Assembly: GCF_001989455.1 (NCBI RefSeq)
Contig: NZ_CP018346.1
Span: 1,550,001 to 1,614,000 of the forward strand
DNA from: Prochlorococcus sp. RS04
GTDB lineage: Bacteria > Cyanobacteriota > Cyanobacteriia > PCC-6307 > Cyanobiaceae
Direction of reading: 5' to 3'
DNA: 64,000 nucleotides
Under the pieces are notes generated by a model. That model was not told the origin of the DNA, searched no databases, and saw only the letters and a list, made by a program, of their open reading frames with translations. This document shows, one piece after another, positions 36,105-47,900 of the stretch (position 1 is the stretch's first letter; every line of letters begins with the position of its first letter). Both the position numbers and the translations under genes were made by a program.

Positions 36105-39100
36105 TTAACCCCTTCGATTTTATCCTCTACCTCTTGATATAGTTCTTTCAACTTTTCTATATTCTCATCTGAAGTTTCCCAATATCCCCTGCCATTTACT
36201 TCTAGCAGTGTTCCAACAATTCTTCTGAAACTATTAGGATTAAGATCCATTAATCTTTTCCTCATCTCTTCGTCATTTATAAATGTTTCATTAGTTTCTT
36301 CATATACAAAATTATCTACTTGTCCACTTGTCGCACTCCATCCAAGAGTATAATTAAGTCTGTTAGAAAGTTCTCTAACTCCTTCGTAGCCAGATTTGAG
36401 CATACCTTCATACCACTTAGGATTTAAAAGTTTTGTTCTTGAGTCTAATCTGATAGTTTCTCCAAGTGTTCTAACTTGAGCATTAGAAGTGGTTGTATCC
36501 GCTATGTAGCTACTTGGTTCTTTTCCGTCATCTCTTAATGTCTTGATCAATTTTGTTGGATCCGAATCAAAATAATGACTAACATCTGTTAATGAAATCT
36601 CTGAAGAATCAAGGTTTTGAAAAGTAACATCTGCTGTTTTCATTACTGACTCAAATACCTCTCTTTTTTGATTCATCTCTCCTGGATTATCTGCATTAAA
36701 AGCATATGTTTTGCGTGATAAATACATTTCTTGTAATTCATTTTCTTCCTCCCATGTTGAATTTTCTACGGCTAAATTAACATTTGAACTATAACTTCCA
36801 CTTGCATTAGAGAATACTCTCGCTGAAGCTTCTCTGATAGAAGTACCTTCTTTTTCTGCTTGTTCTAGTGAATGTTTCCTTACAAAATTAGATTCCAATG
36901 GTTCATCAGCTTCAGCTGCTAATTTTACTGCCTGATCTATTAATGCCATTTGATTGATAAATAGATCTCTGAATACTCCTGAACAGTTAACAACTACATC
37001 TATTCTTGGTCTACCTAATTCTTCTAAGGGGATTAATTCTAGTTTGTTAATTCTTCCAACAGAATCTGGTTTTGGTTTTACCCCAACAAACCATAAGATT
37101 TGTGCAAGTGATTCTCCGTAAGTTTTGATGTTATCGGTACCCCATAAAACACAGGCTATTGTTTCAGGCCAAGTTCCTTGTTCTTCTTTTTGCCTTTCAA
37201 TTAATTTGTCAACAACAGATTTCGCTGCTGCTACAGCTGCTGTAGTTGGGATTGATTGAGGATCAAGTGCATGGATATTTTTACCACTGGGCAAAACACC
37301 TGGATTTCTTATGGGATCTCCACCTGGTCCAGGTAAAACATAATTTCCATCTAGTGCTTTAATGAGGCTATCCATTTCTTTGTCTGCGCAGACCTGTTCC
37401 AGACAGAAAAGTAAGTAATCAAATAATTTATTTAATTCTTTCTGATTAACTTCATTAAATCCATTAAATCTGCAGACTCTTAGCCAAGGGGTAGGTAGAT
37501 TTAGACCAAAAACTTTTAGTAAATCGAACAGTTTAGAAAGAAGTGATTTTTCTAAATAAACTCTGCCATCAACAATTTTTAAAGAGTTGACCATCGCAAA
37601 AATTGATTCTCTTGCTGTCTTTATGATTTTTTCATTTAACTCTACAAATTTAAGTTCACCTTTATTGTTACCATCATAAATTTGTTCAATAGTTAGACCG
37701 ATGGATTCTGCGAGTAATCCAGGAAGAGATCTTAATCCTTCTTGTTCTCTCTCTAAAGATGCGATATTTACAAGTGTTGCAACAGCTTCTTCTGCTGTTG
37801 GAGCTTCTCCAATAGTATGAAGACCGCAAGGTAACAATCTACTTTCAATTTCCATCAACTGTTTATAGACATTACCAACAAATAAATCTCTTTCATCTAT
37901 TGAAAGTTCTTCAACGTCTTTTGAAGGAAGCTCTACATCTTTGTCGAGGTTACATTGTTTAGAAGTTTCAACTATTGCATTAACAATTTGAATACCCCTG
38001 CTATTTTCTCTTAATTGCTGATAAGAACCAACGAGTTCACTTAGTTCTTTAAGACCTTTATAGAGTCCTGCATTTTCCGCTGGAGGAGTCAGATAACTAA
38101 TAGTTGAAGCATATCCTCTTCTCTTCGCAATTGTTGCTTCAGATGGATTATTCGCAGCATAGTAATACAAATTAGGCAATGATCCAATGAGAGAATCCGG
38201 ATAGCAAGTTTCACTCATGCCCATCTGCTTCCCTGGCATAAATTCAAGTGAGCCGTGAGTTCCAAAATGAAGAACAGCATCAGCCCCCCAGATTTTTTCT
38301 ACATACGTGTAATAAGCAGCAAAACCATGATGAGGGCTAGCACTTCTTGAATAGAGCAATCTCATGGGATCACCTTCATAACCAAATGTAGGTTGAACTC
38401 CAATAAAAACATTTCCAAAATGTTTTCCATAGATAAGGAGGTTTTGTCCATCACTATTAAGGTTTCCAGGAGGTTTACCCCAATTTTCTTCAAGTCTTTG
38501 TGAATACGGTGTGAACTCTTCGTATTCTTTTACTGACATCTTGTGAGCAATATTTAACTCTGGGGAACCATCCATCGCTTCAGGGTTGTTAATTACTTTT
38601 TCCATTAATTCTTTTGAATTACTTGGAAGTTCATCTATTTGGTATCCTTTCGATTTCATTTCAAGCAGTACTCTATAAATTGAACCAAAAACATTCAAGT
38701 ATGCTGCCGTACCAACATTTCCTTTGTCTGGTGGAAAACTAAATACTGTGATGGCTAGTTTTTTATCCTTTCTTTGTTTAACTCTTAAAGTTGACCATTT
38801 TATGGCTCTTTCAGCGATTACATCAACTCTATCTTGGAGCGTATGGGCCTTACCTGTAGCATCATCACGACCTGAGAGGATAATAGGTTCAATAGCACCA
38901 TCAAGCTCTGGAATTGCAATCTGAAGAGCTACCTGAACAGGGTGTAAACCTAGATCACTATCTTCCCATTCTTGTGTGGTTTGGAATACTAATGGAAGTG
39001 CAACCATATAGGGTCTGTTTAACCTTTTTAAGGCTTCAATAGCTTTAGGATGATCTTGTCTTGCTGGCCCACCAACTAGTGCAAATCCTGTTAGAGATAC

Positions 39101-40108
39101 AACTCCATCTACTATAGGTTGATCGTTATTTATGGAATCATAATAAAATTCGTTAACTGGTTTAGAAAAATCTAGACCTCCGCAGAAGATAGGTAGTACT
39201 CTGGCTCCTCTGTATTCCAATTCTTGAATAACGGCAACGTAATGAGCATCATCTCCCGTAACAATATGACTCCTTTGCAGCACTAAGCCTATTGTTGGAG
39301 TTTTGTCATCTTTAGGGTTTATATCTTTCCTATTATTTTCCCAATTTTGATATTCTTTAAGACTTTCAAACATGCAAGGAGCAAGAGGATGCCAAATTCC
39401 TAAATCTGGGAATGTTTCAGGATCTTGAATCTTGAATTCTTCTATTTGATCTTTTATGATCTCTGAAACAGCATACTTTTCAGAAATCATTAACAAGAAG
39501 TTCTTTAAGTTCTCAGTGGTGCCACCTAACCAGTACTGAAAACTAAGAATAAATGTTCTGGCATCCTGAGCTTTCTCTACTGGAAGATATTTAAGTATTG
39601 AAGGTAGCGTATTTAATAACTTCAACATTGAATCTTGGAAACTTGCACCATCAGATTCTTTCTTCTTTTTTATTAAATCTCCAATAATACTTTTAGATTG
39701 ACCAAGTTGGGCCATACTAAATGAACCTAGCTTATTTAATCTCATTACCTCTGGCATGGAGGGGAAAACAATTGATGCTTTAAGTTTGTCTTTAAATGGA
39801 GATACTGCATCAACTACTTTTTGAGCAAGGTCTTCAATGAAAATTAGAGAAGCAACGAATATATCTGCATTAGCTATATCTTCTTTAAAATCTTCAAAAT
39901 TACTATCATTCCTAAGTTCTTCTATAAGATAGCCGCTAAGATCTATACCTATTGGCCCATTCATTTTATTTATTGACTTTGCAGCTTCCGTTAAGGAATT
40001 TTGGTATTGTGGCTCAAGGACAACATAAACTGCTTTTATTACAATTTTGTGTTTGTTATCCTCAACAGGAGATACTCTGCGGTTTGCTGAGCGGACCTGC
40101 GTAAACAT
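36098..40108 (-). CDS. chlH: magnesium chelatase subunit H
   Basis: 1336 residues, full length. ChlH binds protoporphyrin IX and inserts Mg2+ with ChlI/ChlD, the first committed step of chlorophyll synthesis. Family blocks seen include [90 protein letters not shown], and [30 protein letters not shown]. The dapB gene diverges from it with 102 bases between. Its partner acsF is at 53 kb. Confidence 0.98.
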   Translation of the reverse strand: MFTQVRSANRRVSPVEDNKHKIVIKAVYVVLEPQYQNSLTEAAKSINKMNGPIGIDLSGYLIEELRNDSNFEDFKEDIANADIFVASLIFIEDLAQKVVDAVSPFKDKLKASIVFPSMPEVMRLNKLGSFSMAQLGQSKSIIGDLIKKKKESDGASFQDSMLKLLNTLPSILKYLPVEKAQDARTFILSFQYWLGGTTENLKNFLLMISEKYAVSEIIKDQIEEFKIQDPETFPDLGIWHPLAPCMFESLKEYQNWENNRKDINPKDDKTPTIGLVLQRSHIVTGDDAHYVAVIQELEYRGARVLPIFCGGLDFSKPVNEFYYDSINNDQPIVDGVVSLTGFALVGGPARQDHPKAIEALKRLNRPYMVALPLVFQTTQEWEDSDLGLHPVQVALQIAIPELDGAIEPIILSGRDDATGKAHTLQDRVDVIAERAIKWSTLRVKQRKDKKLAITVFSFPPDKGNVGTAAYLNVFGSIYRVLLEMKSKGYQIDELPSNSKELMEKVINNPEAMDGSPELNIAHKMSVKEYEEFTPYSQRLEENWGKPPGNLNSDGQNLLIYGKHFGNVFIGVQPTFGYEGDPMRLLYSRSASPHHGFAAYYTYVEKIWGADAVLHFGTHGSLEFMPGKQMGMSETCYPDSLIGSLPNLYYYAANNPSEATIAKRRGYASTISYLTPPAENAGLYKGLKELSELVGSYQQLRENSRGIQIVNAIVETSKQCNLDKDVELPSKDVEELSIDERDLFVGNVYKQLMEIESRLLPCGLHTIGEAPTAEEAVATLVNIASLEREQEGLRSLPGLLAESIGLTIEQIYDGNNKGELKFVELNEKIIKTARESIFAMVNSLKIVDGRVYLEKSLLSKLFDLLKVFGLNLPTPWLRVCRFNGFNEVNQKELNKLFDYLLFCLEQVCADKEMDSLIKALDGNYVLPGPGGDPIRNPGVLPSGKNIHALDPQSIPTTAAVAAAKSVVDKLIERQKEEQGTWPETIACVLWGTDNIKTYGESLAQILWFVGVKPKPDSVGRINKLELIPLEELGRPRIDVVVNCSGVFRDLFINQMALIDQAVKLAAEADEPLESNFVRKHSLEQAEKEGTSIREASARVFSNASGSYSSNVNLAVENSTWEEENELQEMYLSRKTYAFNADNPGEMNQKREVFESVMKTADVTFQNLDSSEISLTDVSHYFDSDPTKLIKTLRDDGKEPSSYIADTTTSNAQVRTLGETIRLDSRTKLLNPKWYEGMLKSGYEGVRELSNRLNYTLGWSATSGQVDNFVYEETNETFINDEEMRKRLMDLNPNSFRRIVGTLLEVNGRGYWETSDENIEKLKELYQEVEDKIEGVKE

Positions 40109-40210
40109 TGATTTTCTTTAAGTATTTCTACCAGCCTACGAATGAAAAGACGTTATTGTGTGCAATATAAATAGCGTGTAACAACCTTTAAAAAAAAATT
40201 TTTTAAAAAA

Positions 40211-41059
40211 ATGACTGAAAATTCTAAAAAACCCATACCAGTACTAGTTTCCGGAGCATTAGGTAGAATGGGTAGCGAAGTTGTTAATACCGTATTAAAT
40301 TCTACAGATTGTGAACTTGTTGCTGCAATCGACATAAACGAAAAGAACAATGGCTCAAATATTTCTGAATTATTGAAGGTAAAAAATAGTGATATTTTAG
40401 TTTCAAATGATTTTGAAGGAACTTTATGTTCTGTTAGTCAAAATTACAGAAATGAAAGAATCAAACCTGTGTTGGTTGATTTTACTCATCCTGATTCTGT
40501 TTATGAAAATACCCGATCAGCTATTGCATATGGGGTATCACCAGTTGTAGGAACTACAGGTCTAAGCCCTTCGCAAATACAAGATTTGTCTGTTTTTGCT
40601 CAGAAAGCATCGGTTGGTTGTGCAATAATTCCTAATTTTTCAGTAGGTATGGTTCTTCTTCAGCAAGCGGCATCTGTAGCTGCAAAGTTTTACGACAATA
40701 TTGAATTAATTGAGATGCATCATAATCAAAAAGCTGATTCTCCTAGTGGGACGTGTATAAAAACTGCAGAAATGATTGAAGAATATCCAAAGAAATTTAA
40801 TCAGAATTTAGTAAAAGAGTCTGAGTCATTGAAAGGTGTACGAGGCGGGCTCAGAGATTCAGGAATTAATATACATTCTGTACGATTACCAGGCTTACTC
40901 GCTCATCAGTTAGTAATTATGGGATCTCCAGGTGAAACATACACAATTAAACATGACACTATTGATAGGAAGGCATATATGCCAGGAGTTTTACAGGCTA
41001 TTAAAAAAATTGGTAATTATGAAACTTTAGTTTACGGACTTGAAAAATTGATTTTTTAA
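40211..41059 (+). CDS. dapB: 4-hydroxy-tetrahydrodipicolinate reductase
   Basis: 282 residues. The NAD(P)H-dependent step of lysine and diaminopimelate synthesis. N-terminal Rossmann motif [15 protein letters not shown], the [13 protein letters not shown] loop, and the substrate motif [21 protein letters not shown] with the catalytic His pair and Lys. The [17 protein letters not shown] block is also present. It leads a tight rightward group; the next gene starts one base after its stop. Confidence 0.96.
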   Translation: MTENSKKPIPVLVSGALGRMGSEVVNTVLNSTDCELVAAIDINEKNNGSNISELLKVKNSDILVSNDFEGTLCSVSQNYRNERIKPVLVDFTHPDSVYENTRSAIAYGVSPVVGTTGLSPSQIQDLSVFAQKASVGCAIIPNFSVGMVLLQQAASVAAKFYDNIELIEMHHNQKADSPSGTCIKTAEMIEEYPKKFNQNLVKESESLKGVRGGLRDSGINIHSVRLPGLLAHQLVIMGSPGETYTIKHDTIDRKAYMPGVLQAIKKIGNYETLVYGLEKLIF

Positions 41060-41060
41060 A

Positions 41061-41702
41061 ATGATAATTCCAATTAATTCAAGTCAAATTTCAAAACTTA
41101 TTCCTGCAGTTGGTACAGGAAGTCAATTTAAGTACGCTTTGGGGAATCCTAGAAAAATTCTTCAAAGAATAATAGTTTCTTCAATTGGTGGATTTATCTC
41201 ATTAATTATTAGTTCGACTGGAGATCAAACTAATAATTTCTGGTTATTCCTATGTGTAGGTTTCTTTTTGTATATCATCTGGGGCCCTATTCTTGAATCA
41301 AGTAGAAAAAACTTGCAATTAAGAAAATATAAATTTTTTTCTATATTTGATGGATATGTATCAGATATTTATAAAACAGAAAAGCTTGAGAGTTCAAGAG
41401 AACAATCTAATAGGCAAGGTCGATTAGAAGTTATCGAAAACAAAAGGACTTGGTTAGTACTTGAATTAGAAGATGAAGATGGTTATTTAGAAAAATTAAG
41501 TTTTCCTATGGAAAATAAGCACAGTCAAATTAGGGTTGGTTCGAATATTAGATGTTTAATAACATCTGATAACCGCAATTTTGACAGAGATTTTTATTTG
41601 ACCGATGCTTGGCTTCCTGAAATTAACTTATGGGTTGGTGAGTACCCCTATTTATTAAGACCAGCATTTGAGGAAATTTGCTATATTTATCTGAATAGAT
41701 AG
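41061..41702 (+). CDS. conserved cyanobacterial-type membrane protein
   Basis: 213 residues. Two hydrophobic helices (about 38-53 and 62-77) near the N-terminus, then a soluble beta-rich domain with DGYVSDIYKTEKLE and LELEDEDGYLEKLSFP. The position directly after dapB is the only functional hint. No family name is certain. Confidence 0.7.
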   Translation: MIIPINSSQISKLIPAVGTGSQFKYALGNPRKILQRIIVSSIGGFISLIISSTGDQTNNFWLFLCVGFFLYIIWGPILESSRKNLQLRKYKFFSIFDGYVSDIYKTEKLESSREQSNRQGRLEVIENKRTWLVLELEDEDGYLEKLSFPMENKHSQIRVGSNIRCLITSDNRNFDRDFYLTDAWLPEINLWVGEYPYLLRPAFEEICYIYLNR

Positions 41703-41721
41703 TTGATGCTTATATAATACG

Positions 41722-42876
41722 ATGAAAAATAAATTGAATTTTAAAATTGTTGGATCAGGGCCCACAGGTTTATTACTTTCAATTGCACTTTCAAAATTTG
41801 AATGCAATATTTTTTTAACTGATTTATTAACAAAAGATAGATTAATTGATAAAGATAAAACTTATGCAATTACTCACTCAACAAGAAAAATCTTATCTAA
41901 ATTCAGACTTTGGGAAAAATTAGAACCATTTTTATTTGGCTTTGACACCCTTTCAATTTCAGATAGCGTAACTTCTGCTTTCACCAATTTATCAACTTCT
42001 GACTTAGATGATGATATAAGTTCTGCCGAAAATATTGGCTGGGTAGTTAAACATTCGGATCTCATGAACGTATTTTTTCAAGAGATTGACAATTATGAAA
42101 ATATTTTTTTTATAACACCACAGAGATTGTTACGTAAAAAAATATTATTTGACTATCAATTCTTTTCAACAGGAGCAAACTCACTTGATAAAAAATTCAT
42201 AGATTTTGTTGATATAAAAAAATCCTATAGTCAGTCTTGTTTAACTTTTAAAGTTTCTCTTAGAGGTCATTGTGAAAAACGAGCTTATGAAATTTTTAGA
42301 AAAGAAGGCCCACTTGCATTATTACCTTTAGAAAAAAAATTATATCAAGTAATATGGACTTCCAGTACATCAAAGGCAATTGAAAGGTTGAATTCTGACA
42401 AGAATTTTTTAATGGATAATTTATCAACAATCTTGCCTAATGAATTTAAGTTGGATCAAATAATTGGCGAATTTAATATTTTTCCTGTTTCATTATCCTT
42501 AAATTTACCAGTTTTAAATTTTAAAAAATTAGTTTTTGTAGGAGATGCATTTCATACATTTCATCCTGTTGGTGGTCAGGGTCTAAATACTTGCTGGAGA
42601 GATGTTAATACTATTTATGATCTTTTTAATAAAAATACTGCTATTACTAAATTGCAATTGAGATTATTTAAATTTAAGTATTTTTCAAGCAGAATTTTAG
42701 ATATTATTGTCACTATTTTTATAACTGACTCGTTGATATCACTTTTTGCTAATCGAAACGTTTTTTTATTTCCAATAAGGAAATTTTCATTTTTACTTTT
42801 AAATAAATTTTTTTTTACAAGAAAATTAGTCCTTAATCAAATGACTAAATCTCTCTTTTACTCAAGTATTAAATAG
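41722..42876 (+). CDS. UbiH/COQ6-like FAD-dependent hydroxylase
   Basis: 384 residues. N-terminal FAD motif IVGSGPTGLLLSIALSKF, the HSDLMNVFFQEI middle, and the second FAD motif LVFVGDAFHTFHPVGGQGLNTCWRDV (GD-x-A-H-x-x-x-P-x-G-G-Q-G). This is the flavin monooxygenase group of ubiquinone and related hydroxylases; in a cyanobacterium a quinone or carotenoid-type substrate is plausible but not shown. The C-terminal 60 residues carry a hydrophobic, membrane-associating segment. Confidence 0.85.
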   Translation: MKNKLNFKIVGSGPTGLLLSIALSKFECNIFLTDLLTKDRLIDKDKTYAITHSTRKILSKFRLWEKLEPFLFGFDTLSISDSVTSAFTNLSTSDLDDDISSAENIGWVVKHSDLMNVFFQEIDNYENIFFITPQRLLRKKILFDYQFFSTGANSLDKKFIDFVDIKKSYSQSCLTFKVSLRGHCEKRAYEIFRKEGPLALLPLEKKLYQVIWTSSTSKAIERLNSDKNFLMDNLSTILPNEFKLDQIIGEFNIFPVSLSLNLPVLNFKKLVFVGDAFHTFHPVGGQGLNTCWRDVNTIYDLFNKNTAITKLQLRLFKFKYFSSRILDIIVTIFITDSLISLFANRNVFLFPIRKFSFLLLNKFFFTRKLVLNQMTKSLFYSSIK

Positions 42877-42881
42877 AATTC

Positions 42882-43079
42882 ATGAATAATTATTTATCTA
42901 GAGAAATGATAATTTATTTATTTAATGTATTAGGTTTAGATGAATCTACTATTGAACTTGGTATAAAATTATCTATAAAAAATAACACTCCATTACCAAT
43001 ATTATTATGGAGTTATGGAATGCTAACTATTGAAGAACTAGATAAGTTATATTCATTTTTATTTCAAAAAATGGATTAA
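42882..43079 (+). CDS. DUF2949 family protein
   Basis: 65 residues: YLSREMIIYLFNVLGLDESTIELGIK ... LPILLWSYGMLTIEELDKLYSFLF. The helical layout with L-P-I-x-L-W-S-Y-G-x-L-T fits DUF2949. Function unknown. Five bases after the hydroxylase gene. Confidence 0.75.
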   Translation: MNNYLSREMIIYLFNVLGLDESTIELGIKLSIKNNTPLPILLWSYGMLTIEELDKLYSFLFQKMD

Positions 43080-43117
43080 TAATTCTGTTATAATTCTTTT
43101 ATATTTAATCGAGAACA

Positions 43118-43642
43118 ATTACAGCTTTAACTAAGGGAAATCAGGTATCAAGACAATCTATAGAGAAGCTTGATTTATTATTAATAATCCTAGAAACTAT
43201 TGATTTAAATGGTATTCAATCCCTTTACGCTTTATCAGATAGACTTGATTTAAATGATGTTCTACCAAATAAAATTACTATTTGGAAATTAAGGAATAAT
43301 AATCCATTGAGAAAATCCTATGTCAACAACAATATTAAAGTAAACGAATTCGATGCCTTAATTAAAATCACCGTTGAAATGTCTAAATATTTATATCCTT
43401 ATATCAGAGAGATACTGAAATCTAAAGAAGATATTAAAGAGAATTCAATTATTTGGAATGATTTTAATAAGAGATTTATTGAGTTGATTAAAGAGAGATT
43501 TAATGTAGATAGTATGAGAGTGAAAAAGCTTTTAAATCAAGCTGAAAATGGTGAGATTATAATAAAATCTTTGCTTATTTTATCTTTTTGTATTTCAAAT
43601 CAGGGTTATCAAAAGTTGAAGAATTTTTTATACGATTTTTAA
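43118..43642 (+). CDS. DUF3038 family protein, start unresolved
   Basis: The frame is open from 43109. The conserved-looking block QSIEKLDLLLIILETIDLNGIQSLYALSDRLDL (the LDLLLLALEAL-type helix of DUF3038) lies before the first conventional start (TTG at 43307), so a start there would cut the domain. The only earlier candidates are non-standard: ATT at 43118, or GTA 6 bases after AAGGGA at 43133. The rest is helical and ends KLKNFLYDF. It directly precedes a DUF4335 gene, as expected for this pair. A damaged start is an alternative explanation. Confidence 0.6.
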   Translation: MTALTKGNQVSRQSIEKLDLLLIILETIDLNGIQSLYALSDRLDLNDVLPNKITIWKLRNNNPLRKSYVNNNIKVNEFDALIKITVEMSKYLYPYIREILKSKEDIKENSIIWNDFNKRFIELIKERFNVDSMRVKKLLNQAENGEIIIKSLLILSFCISNQGYQKLKNFLYDF

Positions 43643-43643
43643 T

Positions 43644-44234
43644 ATGATGCAAAATAAATTGTCATTTCATCAATCTTCAGTAAGTCTCGAAATAATCGGA
43701 TTGCCAGATTATTCCAATAATGAAAATAAAGATCAAATATCTATAATTTCTCAATGGAAATTAACTATAGTTGATAAACCACTTATTGAAGGCAAAATTG
43801 AACATTTATGGCCTATTATGGATGCTTTTTATATTTATTCAAATCTTTTAATCAAAAACGAAATTCCAATATATGAGTCAAAATTAATCGATATAAAAGC
43901 CGATAATATCCACATACATAATATTGTTCTCAAGAGTTCTAAAGCAAATGTAAAGCCTTTAGTTCTAAAGATTGGTAATTCATTGCTTTCAGATACCATA
44001 AATTGTTTTGATCAGTTAAATGAATCGCCAAAAGTAAGAATAAAAAAAACAGATACACTTACTAAAATTCCAAAAAAATTAAAATTTGGGTTAAATAAAA
44101 AAGTCAAATTTTTCAATTTCTTTATTCCACCATTTTTTGCAATTTGCTCTTTAATTCTATTCTCCTCTTCTTTTATTTATTTTTATAGTCCTTTTGAAAA
44201 TATAGAAAAAAAAGAACTAACAAATCCTAAATAA
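43644..44234 (+). CDS. DUF4335 family protein
   Basis: 196 residues. The N-terminal domain (SFHQSSVSLEIIGLPDY ... ISQWKLTIVD ... LEGKIEHLWPIMDAF type segments) fits DUF4335. One membrane helix near the C-terminus (FFIPPFFAICSLILFSSSFIYFY, about 155-177) anchors it. One base after the DUF3038 stop. Function unknown; the pair is conserved in cyanobacteria. Confidence 0.75.
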   Translation: MMQNKLSFHQSSVSLEIIGLPDYSNNENKDQISIISQWKLTIVDKPLIEGKIEHLWPIMDAFYIYSNLLIKNEIPIYESKLIDIKADNIHIHNIVLKSSKANVKPLVLKIGNSLLSDTINCFDQLNESPKVRIKKTDTLTKIPKKLKFGLNKKVKFFNFFIPPFFAICSLILFSSSFIYFYSPFENIEKKELTNPK

Positions 44235-44321
44235 AGAGCAATTAGCATCTTAAATACAAACACGATACTATAGGTTAATTTATTCTCAGAGTTATTTAAA
44301 TTTTTCTTTGAGCTTTGATTT

Positions 44322-44690
44322 ATGGCAGATTTAAACATCCCAAATTTGAATATTAAACCTGATAAATATATTTTTAAAAAAAAATTAAATTTAAGAAGAA
44401 AATCTAAAAGAAGACTATTTACTGAATCTTTCTTTTTATTTATTTTGAGTCTTTTATTAGTTTATATAAATTATTTAATTCCTAATAAAAATTTGCTGTT
44501 ACAAAATTTACCTTCGACATTTAATAAATCTTTTTTATTATTGATTGATCTCTTTTCATATCTCTATGAGATATTTTTGGTGATTTTTATTTTTGTATCT
44601 TCTTTTACTGCTCTTATTTTAATGATAGGTTCAATTAATAGATTATTTAAAGTCTCAAAGAGAAAGTCAAAACAAATTGTTTATAAATAA
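44322..44690 (+). CDS. membrane protein of unknown function
   Basis: 122 residues. A basic N-terminus (KKKLNLRRKSKRRLF) is followed by two helices, about 36-51 and 73-104, and a basic tail. Ends 2 bases before the converging 53-residue gene. Confidence 0.65.
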   Translation: MADLNIPNLNIKPDKYIFKKKLNLRRKSKRRLFTESFFLFILSLLLVYINYLIPNKNLLLQNLPSTFNKSFLLLIDLFSYLYEIFLVIFIFVSSFTALILMIGSINRLFKVSKRKSKQIVYK

Positions 44691-44692
44691 TT

Positions 44693-44854
44693 TCAAATAG
44701 GCTGCATTAGGCCTCCACTTCCTGAATCTGAATCATCATCATCATTTTCTGTTTCTTCTCCAAATAATGCAAATATGCCTAATACAATTGATGAAAGAAT
44801 AATTGATAAGGGTAAAATCGAAGTTTGGATTCCGACGTCTATATATTCACCCAT
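44693..44854 (-). CDS. small single-helix membrane protein with acidic tail
   Basis: From ATG at 44852-44854, 53 residues: MGEYIDVGIQTSILPLSIIL..., helix about 13-32, tail GEETENDDDDSDSGSGG. Looks like a thylakoid or plasma-membrane accessory peptide; no family is named. Confidence 0.65.
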   Translation of the reverse strand: MGEYIDVGIQTSILPLSIILSSIVLGIFALFGEETENDDDDSDSGSGGLMQPI

Positions 44855-44926
44855 AAAATAAATAAATTTTTATAAACCTAACCGAAATCAAACTGATTCG
44901 CGGATTTTAAATAATTATTTAATAAT

Positions 44927-47900
44927 TTAATCCGTTTTAATAAGTTCTTTATCGAAATTCTTTATTTCTCTTTCAAAAGAATCGAACCACAACATTAGTT
45001 GATCAATTTGATTTTGAATTTCAGTTGCACCTAAGCCCCTTATAGTAATGATTGAAAATTGATCGCCTTCAATAAAATTAAATTTATTTTGAACACTACT
45101 TGCCAAAGAATTTTTAAGAATTTTGAAAGTAGAATTTTTTAATTTTGTCTCTATCAAGATGTTTGGCTTTTTGAGCTTTATCTTATTAAAACCACATTTT
45201 TTAGCTAGTAACTTTAGTCTCATTATCATAATTAAGGACTCAACAGGTTTGGGTAAGTTTCCATATCTATTAACCCAGTCTGTAGCTAATTCAGTTAATT
45301 CATCATTATTTGAACATTCAGTAACAGATTTGTAAGCTTCAAGCTTCTCTTCTCTGTTTAATATCCATGTTGCAGGTATAAATGCATTTATTGGTAGATC
45401 AATTTGAGTGTCGTTAACTTCAGGTATTTCTTGCCCGCTGATTTCTGAAATAGCCTCATGGAGCATTTCTATATATAAATCATATCCAATAGCATTAACC
45501 TTTCCACTTTGTTCTTCTCCTAGTAAACTACCAACACCTCTTATTTCCATATCTTTCATTGCAAGTTGGTATCCACTACCTAGTTCTGAAAAGTCTTTTA
45601 TCGCTTTCAATCTTTGTTTTGCAGCGTCTTTAATTTTATTTATATTTGGATAAAATAACCAAGCATATGCTTGTACACCGCTTCTACCAACTCTTCCTCT
45701 AAGTTGATAAAGTTGTGAAAGGCCAAATTTGTGAGAATCTTCAATAATGATTGTATTTACTTTAGGGATGTCTAATCCACTTTCAATTATCGTTGTGCAT
45801 ATCATTAGATCTACTTCTCCATTATTAAAAGCAATCATTGCATTTTCAAGCTCTGTTTCGTTCATTTGCCCATGAGCAATAATAAATTTTAAGCTGGGAA
45901 ACATATTTTTTAATTTGTTTACAGCTTGATCTATATCAGAAATTCTTGGAAGAACATAAAAAATTTGACCTCCCCTATCAAGTTCTTGATTAATTGCAGT
46001 TCTTATAACATCCATATCTATTTCAGATAAATACGTTTTTATTGATCTTCTTGATGGTGGAGGAGTGTTTAATAAGCTCATTTGTCTTAGTCCAGATAAG
46101 CTCATATAAAGAGTTCTTGGAATTGGAGTTGCCGAGAGAGTTAAAACGTCTATGTTGGTTTTGATTTTTTTTATTTTCTCCTTTTGCCTTACTCCAAATC
46201 TTTGTTCTTCATCAATAACTAGTAGTCCTAAGTTTTTAATTTCTATTTCTTTTCCTAAAATTTGGTGCGTTGCTACAACTAAATCAATTTTGTTATTTTT
46301 CAAACCTGCATAGATTTCCTTTCTTTCATTAACAGTTTTGAATCTATTGAGTAATGATACTTTTATTGGGTAAGGTGAAAATCTATTACTTATTGTTCTC
46401 CAATGTTGCTGAGCTAGGATTGTTGTAGGTGCTAGTAGTATTACTTGTTTGCCTGATGTAATAGCCTTAAAAATAGCCCGAACAGCTACTTCTGTTTTAC
46501 CAAATCCTACATCTCCACAAACTAGCCTATCCATTGGCTTATCGCTTTCCATATCAGATTTTATTTCTTCTACAGCAGTAATTTGGTCAGGTGTTGGTTG
46601 ATAAGGGAATGATTCCTCTAATTCATCTTGCCAAGGACCATCTTCTGGGAAAATGTAACCCTTTAATTTTTCTCTCTTTGCATAAAGTTTTAAAATATCG
46701 ACAGCAACTTTTTTGATTTGTTTTTTATTTTTTTCTTTTATTTTTTCCCATTCTGTCCCTCCTAATTTATTTATTTTCGGCTTTATTTTTCCGCTTGATC
46801 TATATCTGTTAACACTACCAAGTTGATCAGCGGCAATACTTATCTTTCCATCTTGATACTGAATGACTAAATAATCTCTTGACTCTCCCGTTATATTTAT
46901 TTTTTCTATTTTTATAAATTTTCCTATTCCATGATTTTTATGAACTATAAAATCACCGGGACTAATTTTATTTACATTTATATTTGAATTGACACTTCTT
47001 TTTTTTCTTCTTATGAATACATTATTAAAAAGAAATTGTTGTGAAAATAATTCTCTATCTGTTATCAGGACAACTTTCCATATCGGAAGATAAAACCCCT
47101 CGATTTCGTAATTGTTCTTATTTTTTAAAATTAGAGGCGTTGAATTATTAATTGACTTATATGCTTCATCAATATCATTAGGATTGTTTAAGAAGTTTAC
47201 ATTACATTCGTGCTCAAAAAGTAAAGTGCTTGTTCTCAATGGTTGTGCTGATAATATCCATACTTTTTCATTATTTTTTATATTTTTATTTATATCATTG
47301 GATAATTTCCCTACATTTTTTGAGTATGAATTTAATCTTTTATCGTTTAACAAAAATCTATTATCAATATTGTTTTTAGATTCAAATTCATAAAATTTTA
47401 TTAAATTAAAATTTCCTAGTGAATTTAATATTTTGTCAAACATTAAATGCAAATTAGGTTTGGCCTCTAAATTAATGTCATTATTTTTAAGGTTTTCATT
47501 TAATTCATACGTACAATTATCAAAATTACTTTCTGAATCTAGATACCAATTATTTGCAAATTTTTTACAATCTTCTAATTCATCAATTACAAGTATTGTT
47601 TCCCTATTTATATAATCTATTATGTTTGAGGGTTCCTCTTCAATTATTCCTAAATAACGATCAAGATTATTTTTATTTATATCTTCTGAATTAAAAAGAT
47701 TGTTCTTAGATAAATTATTTAACTTATCTTTTATTAGCAAATCAAATCCAGCCTGTATTATTTCAATATTATTTATACTTTCTAATGTTTTCTGTGTATT
47801 GGGATCATATTCTCTTATTTTCTCAATTACATTATCAAAAAATTCTAATCTTATTGGAAACTCATTATTGACAGGATAAATATCTATTATTTCTCCTCTC

